Below are positions 25,109 to 35,716 of a DNA stretch of 64,000 bases, one piece after another. Source of the stretch: Arthrobacter sp. AQ5-06. Lineage in GTDB: Bacteria; Actinomycetota; Actinomycetes; Actinomycetales; Micrococcaceae. Within the stretch, counting starts at the first letter, position 1, and each line of letters opens with the position of its first letter. The notes beneath the pieces are model-generated. The model saw only the letters and a program-made list of their open reading frames with translations, made no database searches and had not been told where the DNA came from. Location: the NCBI RefSeq assembly GCF_003287955.1, contig NZ_QMKP01000006.1, forward strand, positions 124,001 through 188,000, written 5' to 3'. A program made the position numbers and the translations under genes.

Positions 25109-25969
25109 TCAGAACGCCCGTCGGGGAAGGCCGACTGCGTCACACATCACATCTATGACAGCTGCATTAACGTCGTCACCGCGGCCGGTGAACAGGCGTA
25201 CCTGTTCCACTGCCTGGTACAACAACATCTCGAGTCCGGGCACCACGGCGCCGCCGCCGGACTGCCACACCGACGCGATCCGGCTCGGCCAGGGATCGTA
25301 GGCCACGTCCAGGAGGACACCGGGTGTTCCGGTTCCCAACGCAGCGATCTCCGCCGCCAGGCCGTCCGCTGCGCGCGGCGGTAGCGTGGAAATCACGACG
25401 TCGGCACTTGCCGTAGGAACGGCGGCTTCGGTCAGCGGCCGGACGACGATGGAAAGGCCAACGCCGGCCGCGGCGGCGCGCGCTTCGTCGGCCCGGGATG
25501 GATCCCGGACGAACACCTGTGCGTGCTGCGTGCCCAGATCCTTCAGCGCGGCCACAGCGGCAGCAGCTGTTCCGCCTCCGCCCAGGACGACGGCGGCGGG
25601 GCTGGCCGCCACTCCGGCGTTACGGACAGCGTTGACGATGCCGGCGACGTCGGTGTTGTAGCCGATGCGCCTGACGGAGCCGAGGTCTTCCTCGAAGACG
25701 ACTGTGTTGACCACGCCCAGTGTCCGTGCCACGCCGCGGACTTCGTCCACTTCGGCAAACATGCCAGATTTCAGGGGCATGGTGACTGAGAGTCCACGCC
25801 AGCCCTGCTGCGTCCTGGCCTGTTCCATAAAGGCGGGCAGTGCCTGCTCGGTCAGGTCAAGGGCCGTGTAGCCAATATCCATCCCGAGTTTGCCGTAGGC
25901 CGCCAAGTGCAGGGCCGGGGACTTGGAGTGGCTGATCGGATGGCCCAGGACGGCGGCCTGGAGGCTCAT
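25109..25969 (-). CDS. aroE: Shikimate dehydrogenase
   Basis: A 286-residue NADPH-dependent dehydrogenase reducing 3-dehydroshikimate. The substrate-binding [13 protein letters not shown] starts at about residue 9. VTMPLKSG carries the catalytic Lys, and [20 protein letters not shown] is the Rossmann loop. The start at 25969 overlaps the mltG stop (ATGA) and is preferred over an upstream in-frame codon at 25996. Confidence 0.94.
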   Translation of the reverse strand: MSLQAAVLGHPISHSKSPALHLAAYGKLGMDIGYTALDLTEQALPAFMEQARTQQGWRGLSVTMPLKSGMFAEVDEVRGVARTLGVVNTVVFEEDLGSVRRIGYNTDVAGIVNAVRNAGVAASPAAVVLGGGGTAAAAVAALKDLGTQHAQVFVRDPSRADEARAAAAGVGLSIVVRPLTEAAVPTASADVVISTLPPRAADGLAAEIAALGTGTPGVLLDVAYDPWPSRIASVWQSGGGAVVPGLEMLLYQAVEQVRLFTGRGDDVNAAVIDVMCDAVGLPRRAF

Positions 25970-27567
25970 GTGCAGCGGCCCTCGTTGGCCTGGCACCAGG
26001 TGTTGTACTGGTTGACGTACACGTTGTGCTCCGCCAGTGTTTTGGAGAACTTCGTCTCCTTCGTGTCCAGGTTGATGGTTACCCAGTACAGGTAGTCGTT
26101 CGTTTTCGGCTTCGCCGCCGCATCGATGGCGGTCTTGCCCGGAGAGCCGATGGGGCCCGGCGGAAGGCCCGGGTTGGCGTACGTGTTGTAGAGGTTGGAC
26201 TTGTCCTGGCGCTCTTCATCGGTGAAGTTTAAGCTCTTGGTGCCCAGCCCGTACGTCACGGCCGAATCGACCTGCAGGTATCCGGAGGTCTGGTCATTCG
26301 GCTTGAGGCGGTTGTAGATGGCTCCGGCAACGTCGCCGTACTCAGCCTGTCCGCCTTCGGCCTGCACAATGCTCGCCACGATCACAGCTTCATACTGCTT
26401 CGCCGGATCGGTGATGCCCTGTGCCACAAGTTCGTCGGTGGTTCCCTTGACCAGCGACTGGAGGATGTCCTTGGCCGGTGTGCCGAGCGGGAAGCGGTAC
26501 TCCCCCGGGGCGAGGTAGCCCTCCAGGTTTTTGGCGTTGGCTGGAAGGCCAAACTGTGCGGGGGCGTCGCTGAACGCCTTCAGTTGCTGCAGCGACACAC
26601 CGGAGCCCTCGGAGATGGCCTGCAGCGACTCGCCGACCCTGAGACCGGCACTCAAGGCAAAGTAGATGACCTTGCTCTTATCGGTGCCGAGCAGGACGCT
26701 GACGGCGTCGGAGTTCTTCATCTCCATCTTGAACGTGTAGTCCCCCGGCGACAACGTTCCGCCGGAAGAAGAAAATGCCTGCAGGAAAGTGTCAGCGTTG
26801 GCCACGACTTTCCCGCTTTCCAGTTTGGTGGCCACGGAGCGCGTACCTTCACCGGGCTTGACCGAGACCATGACTTCACCCGTGCCGGGACCAGGGTAGT
26901 CGGCCGGTTTGTCGTTTCCAAGCAGGGGCTTGAGGAACTGCGCACCCACCGCAATGGCAGCCACGAAGACCACAAGAGTCAGGAAAAGGGCCAGGAGGCG
27001 GCGCCGGCGCCGCACCTTTTTTGAGGGTTTCGCCACTACGGAAACCGCGGCCACGCCGGCGAACAGGCCAGGGTCCGGGTGTTCATCATCGGGGTGGTGG
27101 TCATGGTGGTCATGGTGGCCTGCATCGTGATGTGCTTCGTCCGGATAGTGGTTCCCGGCTTCATGGACCGCTTCGCCCGGATAGTGGTTCCCGGCGTCGT
27201 GCGCTTCATAAAAGTGCTGGTCAGCGGGGTGGTATTCGTGCACTTGGGTCTCATCCGGATGGTGGTCTGCGACCGGACCGGCGTCCTGAATGGAAGGCAG
27301 GGTATCCGGGGCTGTAGGAATGACCGGCTGCGGCTCAGGATCCGGTTCGGGCGCCTGATCCGGTTCAGGCGCTAGCGCCGGAGCGGGTGCAACTTCGGGA
27401 ACAGGAGCCGTGGCAGGTGCATCCTGCCCCGTTTCGTAGGCCTGCTCGGGAACCACATCGCTGCTTCCCGTGTGCTTCTCCAGGGCGCGGAGCTCTTTTC
27501 GGGTCAGCGGCCTGACGCCATCGTTGCTCGTGGCGCCTGAGGCGTCGTCGTTATTGGACGGGCTCAC
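25966..27567 (-). CDS. mltG: Endolytic murein transglycosylase MltG with long His-rich tail
   Basis: A 533-residue membrane-anchored lytic transglycosylase that cleaves nascent glycan strands. One membrane helix spans about 191-211 after a basic KKVRRRRR. The periplasmic-side part has a LysM-like segment (about 290-330) and the catalytic Glu in IVQAEGGQAEYGDVAGAIYN. The 190-residue cytoplasmic N-terminus is unusual: a Pro/Glu/Ala-rich part (50-90), then a His/Asp-rich part (101-164) with 18 His and a repeated AGNHYPxEA unit. It starts with GTG inside the end of ruvX (17-bp overlap). Confidence 0.93.
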   Translation of the reverse strand: MSPSNNDDASGATSNDGVRPLTRKELRALEKHTGSSDVVPEQAYETGQDAPATAPVPEVAPAPALAPEPDQAPEPDPEPQPVIPTAPDTLPSIQDAGPVADHHPDETQVHEYHPADQHFYEAHDAGNHYPGEAVHEAGNHYPDEAHHDAGHHDHHDHHPDDEHPDPGLFAGVAAVSVVAKPSKKVRRRRRLLALFLTLVVFVAAIAVGAQFLKPLLGNDKPADYPGPGTGEVMVSVKPGEGTRSVATKLESGKVVANADTFLQAFSSSGGTLSPGDYTFKMEMKNSDAVSVLLGTDKSKVIYFALSAGLRVGESLQAISEGSGVSLQQLKAFSDAPAQFGLPANAKNLEGYLAPGEYRFPLGTPAKDILQSLVKGTTDELVAQGITDPAKQYEAVIVASIVQAEGGQAEYGDVAGAIYNRLKPNDQTSGYLQVDSAVTYGLGTKSLNFTDEERQDKSNLYNTYANPGLPPGPIGSPGKTAIDAAAKPKTNDYLYWVTINLDTKETKFSKTLAEHNVYVNQYNTWCQANEGRCT

Positions 27568-28162
27568 TGTAGCCTTCCGTGTTCTGAGATCGAGTCGTGC
27601 CTTCCGGGGCCGCCTGGTCGGGCTGAACTGCCGAACCTGCTCCGGATGGCCGCGTACGGGGCGGCGCAGTCACGCGGCTGCCAACGTCCGTTCCCCTGGC
27701 TTTTTGCATGTCGAGGGCGTGCTGGAGGATGCCTGCCGCCGCGACCTGATCCACCACTTTACGGTGGTTCCGGCTGCTCATGCCAGCTTCGTGCAGGTTA
27801 CGGTGCGCCGTAACACTGCTCAGGCGCTCGTCCACCATATTGACCGGAACATCCATTCCCCGGGCAGCGAACTCCGCAACCAGCAGTTCGGCGTAGTCGG
27901 TGGCCATCCTGGCAGAGGCGTGCTCCTCGCCCTTCATGGTGCGTGGCAGCCCCACGAAGACCTGGACGGCGCCGAGTTCCCCAGCGAGGGACGCGATGAC
28001 GCGCACGTCGGTATTCTTCTTGACGTTGCGGTCCAGGGTCTTGTATGGAGTGGCCAGGATTTCGTCCCGGTCGCAGATGGCGACACCCACGCGAACGGTG
28101 CCAACGTCTACCCCCAGTTTGATGCCCTGGGGATAGACGTCGGCGCCAGCGGATTCTGTCAC
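27551..28162 (-). CDS. ruvX: Putative pre-16S rRNA nuclease / Holliday junction resolvase RuvX (YqgF)
   Basis: A 203-residue RNase H-fold nuclease. The first acidic residue is in KLGVDVGTVRVGVAICD, the second in VDERLSS, and the last near DQVAAAGILQHAL. In E. coli YqgF trims 16S rRNA precursor; a recombination role has been proposed in mycobacteria. The GTG at 28162 sits 7 bp after the alaS stop with GGGAA between; a longer frame running back inside alaS is not credible. The C-terminal 45 residues are a disordered tail rich in Pro, Thr and Gly. Confidence 0.92.
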   Translation of the reverse strand: MTESAGADVYPQGIKLGVDVGTVRVGVAICDRDEILATPYKTLDRNVKKNTDVRVIASLAGELGAVQVFVGLPRTMKGEEHASARMATDYAELLVAEFAARGMDVPVNMVDERLSSVTAHRNLHEAGMSSRNHRKVVDQVAAAGILQHALDMQKARGTDVGSRVTAPPRTRPSGAGSAVQPDQAAPEGTTRSQNTEGYSEPVQ

Positions 28163-28169
28163 GGGTTCC

Positions 28170-30848
<2,679 letters not shown>

Positions 30849-30947
30849 GAGCTGATTACATACCCTTCTCGGTTCACGCGTTGTGCCACGCATGACTTAT
30901 TGATTCAGACGGCAGTGCCGGCAAGCGGCGGCTGCTGGTTTAATTCT

Positions 30948-30966
30948 CGCGCGTTTTTCCCGCGCG
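30948..30966 (-). other. Short CGCGCG hairpin after DUF6167-like gene
   Basis: CGCGCG at 30948-30953 and 30961-30966 flank a 7-nt loop just 3' of the small membrane-protein gene and about 100 bp before alaS. No U-tract follows, so it is a weak terminator at best. It may separate alaS from the upstream genes. Confidence 0.35.
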
Positions 30967-30967
30967 T

Positions 30968-31198
30968 TCAGCGGCGGGCAACGTCCTGGGAGTCGATCCC
31001 GAGTGCGGACCGAAGGTCCGTCTCGCGCTCACGCATTCCGGCACGCACGGCATCGGCGAAGTCGTACACGCCGTCAGTCAGCCGGCCCACCGCGCGGTTC
31101 AGGCCTTCCGCCCCCAGGTTGGCCTGGGCTTCGGTGACCTTGCGGAACGCGATGACTCCGACGGCCACGCCGATTCCCATCCAGACAAATCGTTTCAT
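30968..31198 (-). CDS. Small membrane protein, DUF6167-like
   Basis: A 76-residue protein with one N-terminal hydrophobic helix (about 4-20, FVWMGIGVAVGVIAF) followed by an amphipathic helical tail with many charged residues. It resembles the DUF6167 family, found next to alaS and the DUF948 gene in Actinobacteria. No function is known. It follows the DUF948 gene by 17 bp and was probably co-transcribed with it. Confidence 0.75.
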   Translation of the reverse strand: MKRFVWMGIGVAVGVIAFRKVTEAQANLGAEGLNRAVGRLTDGVYDFADAVRAGMRERETDLRSALGIDSQDVARR

Positions 31199-31215
31199 TT
31201 CAGTTCTCCGGTGGC

Positions 31216-31590
31216 TTAGCGGCTGCGGCGGCCGGGGGCGGGCTTCTTGCGGTTGGCGAGGGCGGAGCGCACGCCGTAACTGAAGGCTGCCACCTTGATC
31301 AGCGGGGAACCGACGGTCGCAGCAACGAGTGAAGACAGTGCTGAGAGGTTTGCCGACGCATCTGAAACGTTGGAGGCGATGCCATCCACTTTCTTCAACT
31401 GCTGGTTGGTGGTGGACACGGTCGCGGTGACTTCGTCCATCAGGGGCGTGGCGCCGTCGCTGAGGGAGCGGATGGAGGTCCTAATTTCCTCCAGCACACT
31501 GCCGAGCTTCAGGATGGGCACGGCGAGCAGCAGCACCAGCAGCGCGAACACTCCGGCTGCGATCAGGCCGGCAATATCGCCACCAGACAT
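31216..31590 (-). CDS. DUF948 domain membrane protein
   Basis: A 124-residue protein with one N-terminal membrane helix (about 5-27, DIAGLIAAGVFALLVLLLAV). A predicted coiled-coil follows (about 33-85, LEEIRTSIRSLSDG to LKKVDGIASNVSDA). This matches DUF948, a family of general-stress or envelope-associated proteins of unknown role. The C-terminus is basic (NRKKPAPGRRSR). It lies between rpsD and the DUF6167-like gene. Confidence 0.78.
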   Translation of the reverse strand: MSGGDIAGLIAAGVFALLVLLLAVPILKLGSVLEEIRTSIRSLSDGATPLMDEVTATVSTTNQQLKKVDGIASNVSDASANLSALSSLVAATVGSPLIKVAAFSYGVRSALANRKKPAPGRRSR

Positions 31591-31684
31591 AGACGTTCAT
31601 CTCCTTGAAAACTGACGTGGATCCGTTACCTGCGCGCACGCTGCCTTGATGCGTCCCGCAGATGTCCCCCAAGTACCTTACATA

Positions 31685-31720
31685 CAAAGAAGCCCGTGGC
31701 GCTTGCCACGGGCTTCTTTG
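31685..31720 (-). terminator. Intrinsic terminator of rpsD
   Basis: A perfect 16-bp stem, CAAAGAAGCCCGTGGC (31685-31700) with GCCACGGGCTTCTTTG (31705-31720), closes a GCTT loop. It lies 16 bp after the rpsD stop. On the minus strand the stem ends in CTTTGTATGT, a modest U-rich exit. Confidence 0.85.
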
Positions 31721-31736
31721 GATACGCTGCTGGGAT

Positions 31737-32363
31737 TTAGCGTGCGTAGAATTCGACGACGAGCTGCTCTTCGCAGGTTACGGGAACCTCGGAGCGCTTC
31801 GGGCGACGGACCAGGCGGGCCTGCAGGGCGTCAAGCTTGACGTCCAGGTAGGCCGGAACCTGGGGCAGGACGTCGCGGTGTGCGCCGGCTGCTGCAACCT
31901 GGAGCGGAACCATGGTTTCGCTGCGGGTGTGGACGTGAACAAGCTGGCCTTCGCCGACGCGGAAGGACGGGCGGTCAACGCGGATGCCGTCAACCATGAT
32001 GTGGCGGTGCACAACGAGCTGGCGGGCCTGAGCGATGGTGCGGGCGAAGCCGGCACGCAGCACGAGGGCGTCGAGACGCATTTCGAGCAGTTCGATCAGG
32101 TTTTCACCGGTCAGGCCCTTGGTGCGGCGGGCTTCTTCGAAGGCGCGGGTCATCTGGGCTTCGCGGATGCCGTACTGGGCGCGCAGACGCTGCTTTTCGC
32201 GCAGACGTACGGCGTAGTCGGAGTCCTGCTTCTTGCGGGCACGGCCATGCTCACCGGGGCCGTACGGGCGGCGCTCCATGTACTTGGCGGCCTTGGGGGT
32301 CAGAGCAATGCCGAGTGCACGCGAGAGGCGTGCTGTACGGCGAGCACGAGTGTTGTTAGCCAC
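31737..32363 (-). CDS. rpsD: 30S ribosomal protein S4
   Basis: A 208-residue primary-binding protein of the 30S subunit body. The C-terminal S4 RNA-binding domain (about 98-160) includes RLDALVLRAGFARTIAQARQ and LVVHRHIMVDG. The N-terminus lacks the zinc-binding Cys pattern, so this is the zinc-free form. It starts with GTG preceded by GGAAGG. It is monocistronic here, away from the S13-S11-alpha operon, as in many Actinobacteria. Confidence 0.97.
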   Translation of the reverse strand: MANNTRARRTARLSRALGIALTPKAAKYMERRPYGPGEHGRARKKQDSDYAVRLREKQRLRAQYGIREAQMTRAFEEARRTKGLTGENLIELLEMRLDALVLRAGFARTIAQARQLVVHRHIMVDGIRVDRPSFRVGEGQLVHVHTRSETMVPLQVAAAGAHRDVLPQVPAYLDVKLDALQARLVRRPKRSEVPVTCEEQLVVEFYAR

Positions 32364-32632
32364 TTGTGTCCTTCCAATATCTGCGGTGTGTCAGTGTTAC
32401 TGGCCTCCACGATGGAGAGCATCGGCCAACCGCTGCCTTTTGCTACTGGGCACAGGGCTACCCCAACGAACAGCAGAAAATACTGAAGGATGGAGAGATT
32501 GCGTCCGCGCCTTGCCAGACAACGAACAATCTTAGCAGGATTCACTTGCATTCCCACACTCCGCTCCGGCCGCCGCTTCCCCGCGTCACTCCGGTGGCAT
32601 CACTGCCCGGGCCACTCCACTGCCGACGCCGG
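32364..32632 (-). promoter_or_regulatory. rpsD upstream region and long leader
   Basis: The 269-bp gap between rarA and rpsD holds no gene. On the minus strand TGCTAAGAT (TAAGAT as an extended -10, about 32530-32535) would start transcription near 32525, leaving a leader of about 160 nt. The word CTCTCCATC occurs twice in it; the copy near 32403-32419 forms a CTCCA-CGA-TGGAG hairpin. S4 autoregulates through leader structures in other phyla, so this may be an autogenous site. No known S4 leader was recognised. Confidence 0.4.
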
Positions 32633-34036
32633 TCAGTTGCCGCGGATGATCTTCCGCAGCCGTTCGAGGCGCACGGCGATGTCCCGTTCCGCACCGTTGG
32701 CGGTGGGCTCGTAGTAATCCCGACCCACCAGGTCATCCGGCGGGTACTGCTGGCTGGCCACGGAATGGGGTGCATCGTGGGCGTACTTGTAACCGAGCCC
32801 GTGGCCCAGCTGCTTGGACCCCGGGTAGTGTGCGTCACGCAGGTGCGCCGGGATCCCGTTGCCAAGGCCGGCACGGACATCCGCGACGGCCTTGTTGATT
32901 CCCATGTACGCGGCATTGGATTTCGGCGCCGTCGCTAAATGCACCACGGCCTCGGCCAGGACGATCCGCCCTTCGGGCATGCCGATCAGCTGTACCGCCT
33001 GGGCGGCCGCAACCGCCGTCTGCAGTGCTGTGGGGTCTGCCATTCCCACGTCTTCCGCTGCGGAAATCACGATGCGCCGGGCAATGAACCTCGGGTCCTC
33101 TCCTGCCTCCAGCATCCTGGCGAGGTAGTGCAATGAGGCGTCCACGTCGGACCCGCGGACTGATTTAATGAAGGCACTGGCGACGTCGTAGTGCTGGTCC
33201 CCGGCGCGGTCGTAGCGGACGGCGGCCACATCCAGGGCGCGTTCGGTGTGCTTGAGCTCCACGGTGACCCGCGCGTCGGCACCGGCGTCGTCTGCGTCGC
33301 CGAATGCCACGCCTGCCGCGGCTTCGAGGGCCGTCAGTGCACGGCGCGCGTCGCCGCCGGCGAGCCTGACGAGGTGCGCCATGGCCTCGGCGTTGAGCTC
33401 CACTTTCCCGTTCAGGCCGCGATCGTCCGTGACGGCGCGCTGCAGGAGGCCTTCAATATCCGCCTCCGTCAGCGGTTTCAGTGTGAGCAGGAGGGAACGG
33501 GACAGCAGCGGCGAGACCACCGAAAAGGACGGGTTTTCGGTGGTTGCCGCCACGAGCACCACCCAGCGGTTCTCCACGCCGGGCAGCAGGGCATCCTGCT
33601 GTGCCTTGTTGAAGCGGTGAATCTCGTCAAGGAAAAGCACCGTGGTGGTCTTGTACAAATCCCGCGCCGTCAGGGCTTCGTCCATGACCCGCCGAACGTC
33701 CTTGACGCCTGCTGTGATGGCGGACAGCTCCACGAACTTCCGCCCCTTGCCCTTGGCGATCACGTGGGCGAGCGTGGTCTTTCCGGTCCCGGGCGGTCCC
33801 CAGAGGATCAGCGAGCTGGGGCCTGCGGGACCCAGGGCGTCGGTGCCGGCCGCCAACTGCCGCAACGGCGATCCCTGCCCCAGCAGGTGCTGTTGGCCCA
33901 CTACGTCATCCAGCGTGCGTGGCCGCATTCGGACGGCCAAGGGACTGCGGGGCGCGGCGGTACGGCCGCCCGGCGACGGTTCGTCACTGTCGTCGTCGTC
34001 GTCATTGCCATGCCCTTGGGCGAAGAGATCATCCAC
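32633..34036 (-). CDS. rarA: Replication-associated recombination protein A (AAA+ ATPase)
   Basis: A 467-residue clamp-loader-like AAA+ ATPase (RarA/MgsA, Mgs1/WRNIP1 family) acting at stalled replication forks. Walker A GPPGTGKT is at 80-87. Walker [10 protein letters not shown] follows at about 130. The C-terminal tetramerisation region includes [19 protein letters not shown]. The first 35 residues are acidic and disordered. The gene is divergent from the acVLRF1 gene. Confidence 0.95.
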   Translation of the reverse strand: MDDLFAQGHGNDDDDDSDEPSPGGRTAAPRSPLAVRMRPRTLDDVVGQQHLLGQGSPLRQLAAGTDALGPAGPSSLILWGPPGTGKTTLAHVIAKGKGRKFVELSAITAGVKDVRRVMDEALTARDLYKTTTVLFLDEIHRFNKAQQDALLPGVENRWVVLVAATTENPSFSVVSPLLSRSLLLTLKPLTEADIEGLLQRAVTDDRGLNGKVELNAEAMAHLVRLAGGDARRALTALEAAAGVAFGDADDAGADARVTVELKHTERALDVAAVRYDRAGDQHYDVASAFIKSVRGSDVDASLHYLARMLEAGEDPRFIARRIVISAAEDVGMADPTALQTAVAAAQAVQLIGMPEGRIVLAEAVVHLATAPKSNAAYMGINKAVADVRAGLGNGIPAHLRDAHYPGSKQLGHGLGYKYAHDAPHSVASQQYPPDDLVGRDYYEPTANGAERDIAVRLERLRKIIRGN

Positions 34037-34097
34037 ATAGATAGGCTACTCACTAGTTCACCGCCCCATTTCCGCCCTCTATGCAAGGGATCCCGCC

Positions 34098-34808
34098 ATG
34101 AGCGCACGCAGTACGCCCGGCACCGGCCCACCGGGGTCCGTCAGGACCGCGTTTGTGTCCGGCGAACGCCTGGCCGGATGGGCGGAACGCTTCGGTGCCG
34201 CGCACGGCGGCTTCCGGATCAGCGATGACGACGACGGCGTGCGGCTGGTGGCGGCCGACGGCACCAATGCGTTGCTCCAGGCGCCCTGGCCACCGGACGG
34301 AAGGCCGGGACGGGGCTCCGATCCGCTGGAGCGCTTGGCCTCCGTCGCCGCCCAGCCGCGGACTGCTGGTCTGGTGCTCGTGCGGCGCGGCGGCTATGCG
34401 GTGGCCGTGGCCAGGGACGGCATCCTGCTCGCGTCCAAGGCGGGATCCCGCTATGTGCAGTCCCGGACCGCGGCCGGTGGCCAGTCCCAGCAGCGGTTCG
34501 CACGCCGCCGGGCCAACCAGGCTGATGAGCTGGTGGAGAAAGTGGCGGCGCACGCAGCAGCGGTCTTCGGCGGCCAGCCGATCGAGTATCTTGCTCCGGG
34601 CGGGGACAGGACCCTTGCACGGCTGGTCATGGACCAACCGGCCCTGAGGCTCTATGCCTCAGTCCCGCGGCTGGACTTCCTGGATGTGCCTGATCCCAAT
34701 GGCTCGGTGCTGAGGAAGGCCGGCGCGGATGTCTGCGCGGTCCGGATCCAGGTGGCTGACCCGCCGGCGAACATCCCGGCGAACAATCGGAATCTCCGGG
34801 CCCCTTAG
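34098..34808 (+). CDS. acVLRF1-family peptidyl-tRNA hydrolase
   Basis: A 236-residue protein of the actinobacterial Vms1-like release factor group (acVLRF1). It is recognised by the release-factor-like loop AAGGQSQQRFARRRANQ, with GGQ at 127-129, preceded by SRYVQSRT. In the eukaryotic relatives (Vms1/ANKZF1) this loop cleaves peptidyl-tRNA on stalled 60S subunits; a ribosome-quality-control role is inferred here. The N-terminal 90 residues form a separate small domain. It ends 4 bp into the convergent GNAT gene. Confidence 0.82.
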   Translation: MSARSTPGTGPPGSVRTAFVSGERLAGWAERFGAAHGGFRISDDDDGVRLVAADGTNALLQAPWPPDGRPGRGSDPLERLASVAAQPRTAGLVLVRRGGYAVAVARDGILLASKAGSRYVQSRTAAGGQSQQRFARRRANQADELVEKVAAHAAAVFGGQPIEYLAPGGDRTLARLVMDQPALRLYASVPRLDFLDVPDPNGSVLRKAGADVCAVRIQVADPPANIPANNRNLRAP

Positions 34809-35647
34809 CAGCCGGTCAGATGGCGCTTGGGCCGTTCCTGCCGGTAGAGGTAGCGGCCGGCTTCCTGGAATCCCGCCTTGGCGTAGAGCTGCTGGGCTCC
34901 GGAGTTCGCTGCGGTGACCAGCAGCCAGTAGCCGGCGAAGTTCCGGGCTGCGCCTTCTTGCAGGAGTGCCTGCATGATCCGCAGGGCATGGCCGCGCCGC
35001 CGGGCGTCCGGGCGGGTGGCCATGCAGTAAAGCCCGCCCCAATGGCCCGCCTCCGTCCCGTCAGGGACAGCCAGCCTTCCGACGGCGGCGGGGACGCCGT
35101 CGTCGGACCTCACCAGGGCATAAATCGACGGGCAGCCTGCCAGGATGCTGCGTGCGGTCTCGCGCTCGGCCGGGCCGCCGCGGCCATCGACGCTCCACCA
35201 CAGTTCAAGCCACTCATCGGTGGGGGCCACGGAGATCTCGACGCCGGGTTGAGCCACCGCAGGTTGGGTCAGCGCAGGTTGGTCCGCCGCCTGCGCCCCG
35301 TTGCTCCGGCACATCACCAGCGTTTCGGACTGCCTGGTGAAGCCTTCCCCGTCGAGGACGATATTTAGTCCGGTGGAGCGGGGTTCATCGAAGACCTGGA
35401 AAATCAGCGGCAGGCGCCGGCCGCGGTACCAGAGCCGCGCCGCACGCAGGGCCTCGTGCTGCTGGTGGGTGTCGCCCTCCAGCTCGCGAGGCCAGACGGA
35501 ATTGGCGCGCTGGGTCACGCCGGAGGCCGCGCGAAGCACCCAGCCGTCGGATTCCTGGCGGTCCGGGGCCGGCCAGGCGGCGTCCATCAGCGCCTCAAGC
35601 CCGGGCAGGGCTGGTGCTGGAGCTGGAGCAGGACCTGGAGCTGTCAT
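34805..35647 (-). CDS. GNAT-family N-acetyltransferase
   Basis: A 280-residue acetyltransferase. The C-terminal GNAT domain (about 140-275) includes the acetyl-CoA pyrophosphate loop RPDARRRGHALRIM and the GFQEAGRYLYR end motif. The N-terminal half is a second, degenerate GNAT-like region (about 25-120). A Pro/Ala-rich start (APGPAPAPAPALPG) and a Gln/Pro-rich linker (QPALTQPAVAQPG) suggest flexible joints. The start at 35647 is preferred over 35665. The substrate is unknown. Confidence 0.8.
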   Translation of the reverse strand: MTAPGPAPAPAPALPGLEALMDAAWPAPDRQESDGWVLRAASGVTQRANSVWPRELEGDTHQQHEALRAARLWYRGRRLPLIFQVFDEPRSTGLNIVLDGEGFTRQSETLVMCRSNGAQAADQPALTQPAVAQPGVEISVAPTDEWLELWWSVDGRGGPAERETARSILAGCPSIYALVRSDDGVPAAVGRLAVPDGTEAGHWGGLYCMATRPDARRRGHALRIMQALLQEGAARNFAGYWLLVTAANSGAQQLYAKAGFQEAGRYLYRQERPKRHLTGC

Positions 35648-35671
35648 GGCGTACCGCCCTTCCAATGCGAA

Positions 35672-35697
35672 AGGCCCCCCGGTTTCCCGGGGAGCCT
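35672..35697 (-). terminator. Intrinsic terminator of aspS
   Basis: AGGCCCCCCGG (35672-35682) pairs with CCGGGGAGCCT (35687-35697) with one mismatch and a 4-nt loop. It lies about 20 bp after the aspS stop. On the minus strand a short TTT follows the stem. Confidence 0.65.
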
Positions 35698-35716
35698 CGC
35701 GACTGCGGTGTTCAGA

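Noticed and set aside
27058..27250. Tandem repeat in the mltG tail considered as a mobile or CRISPR-like repeat
   Set aside because: The repeats are in frame, imperfect and encode His/Asp-rich peptide; they belong to mltG.
32300..32557. An 85-residue minus-strand frame in the rpsD leader
   Set aside because: It overlaps rpsD out of frame, has no family match and lies in the probable untranslated leader.
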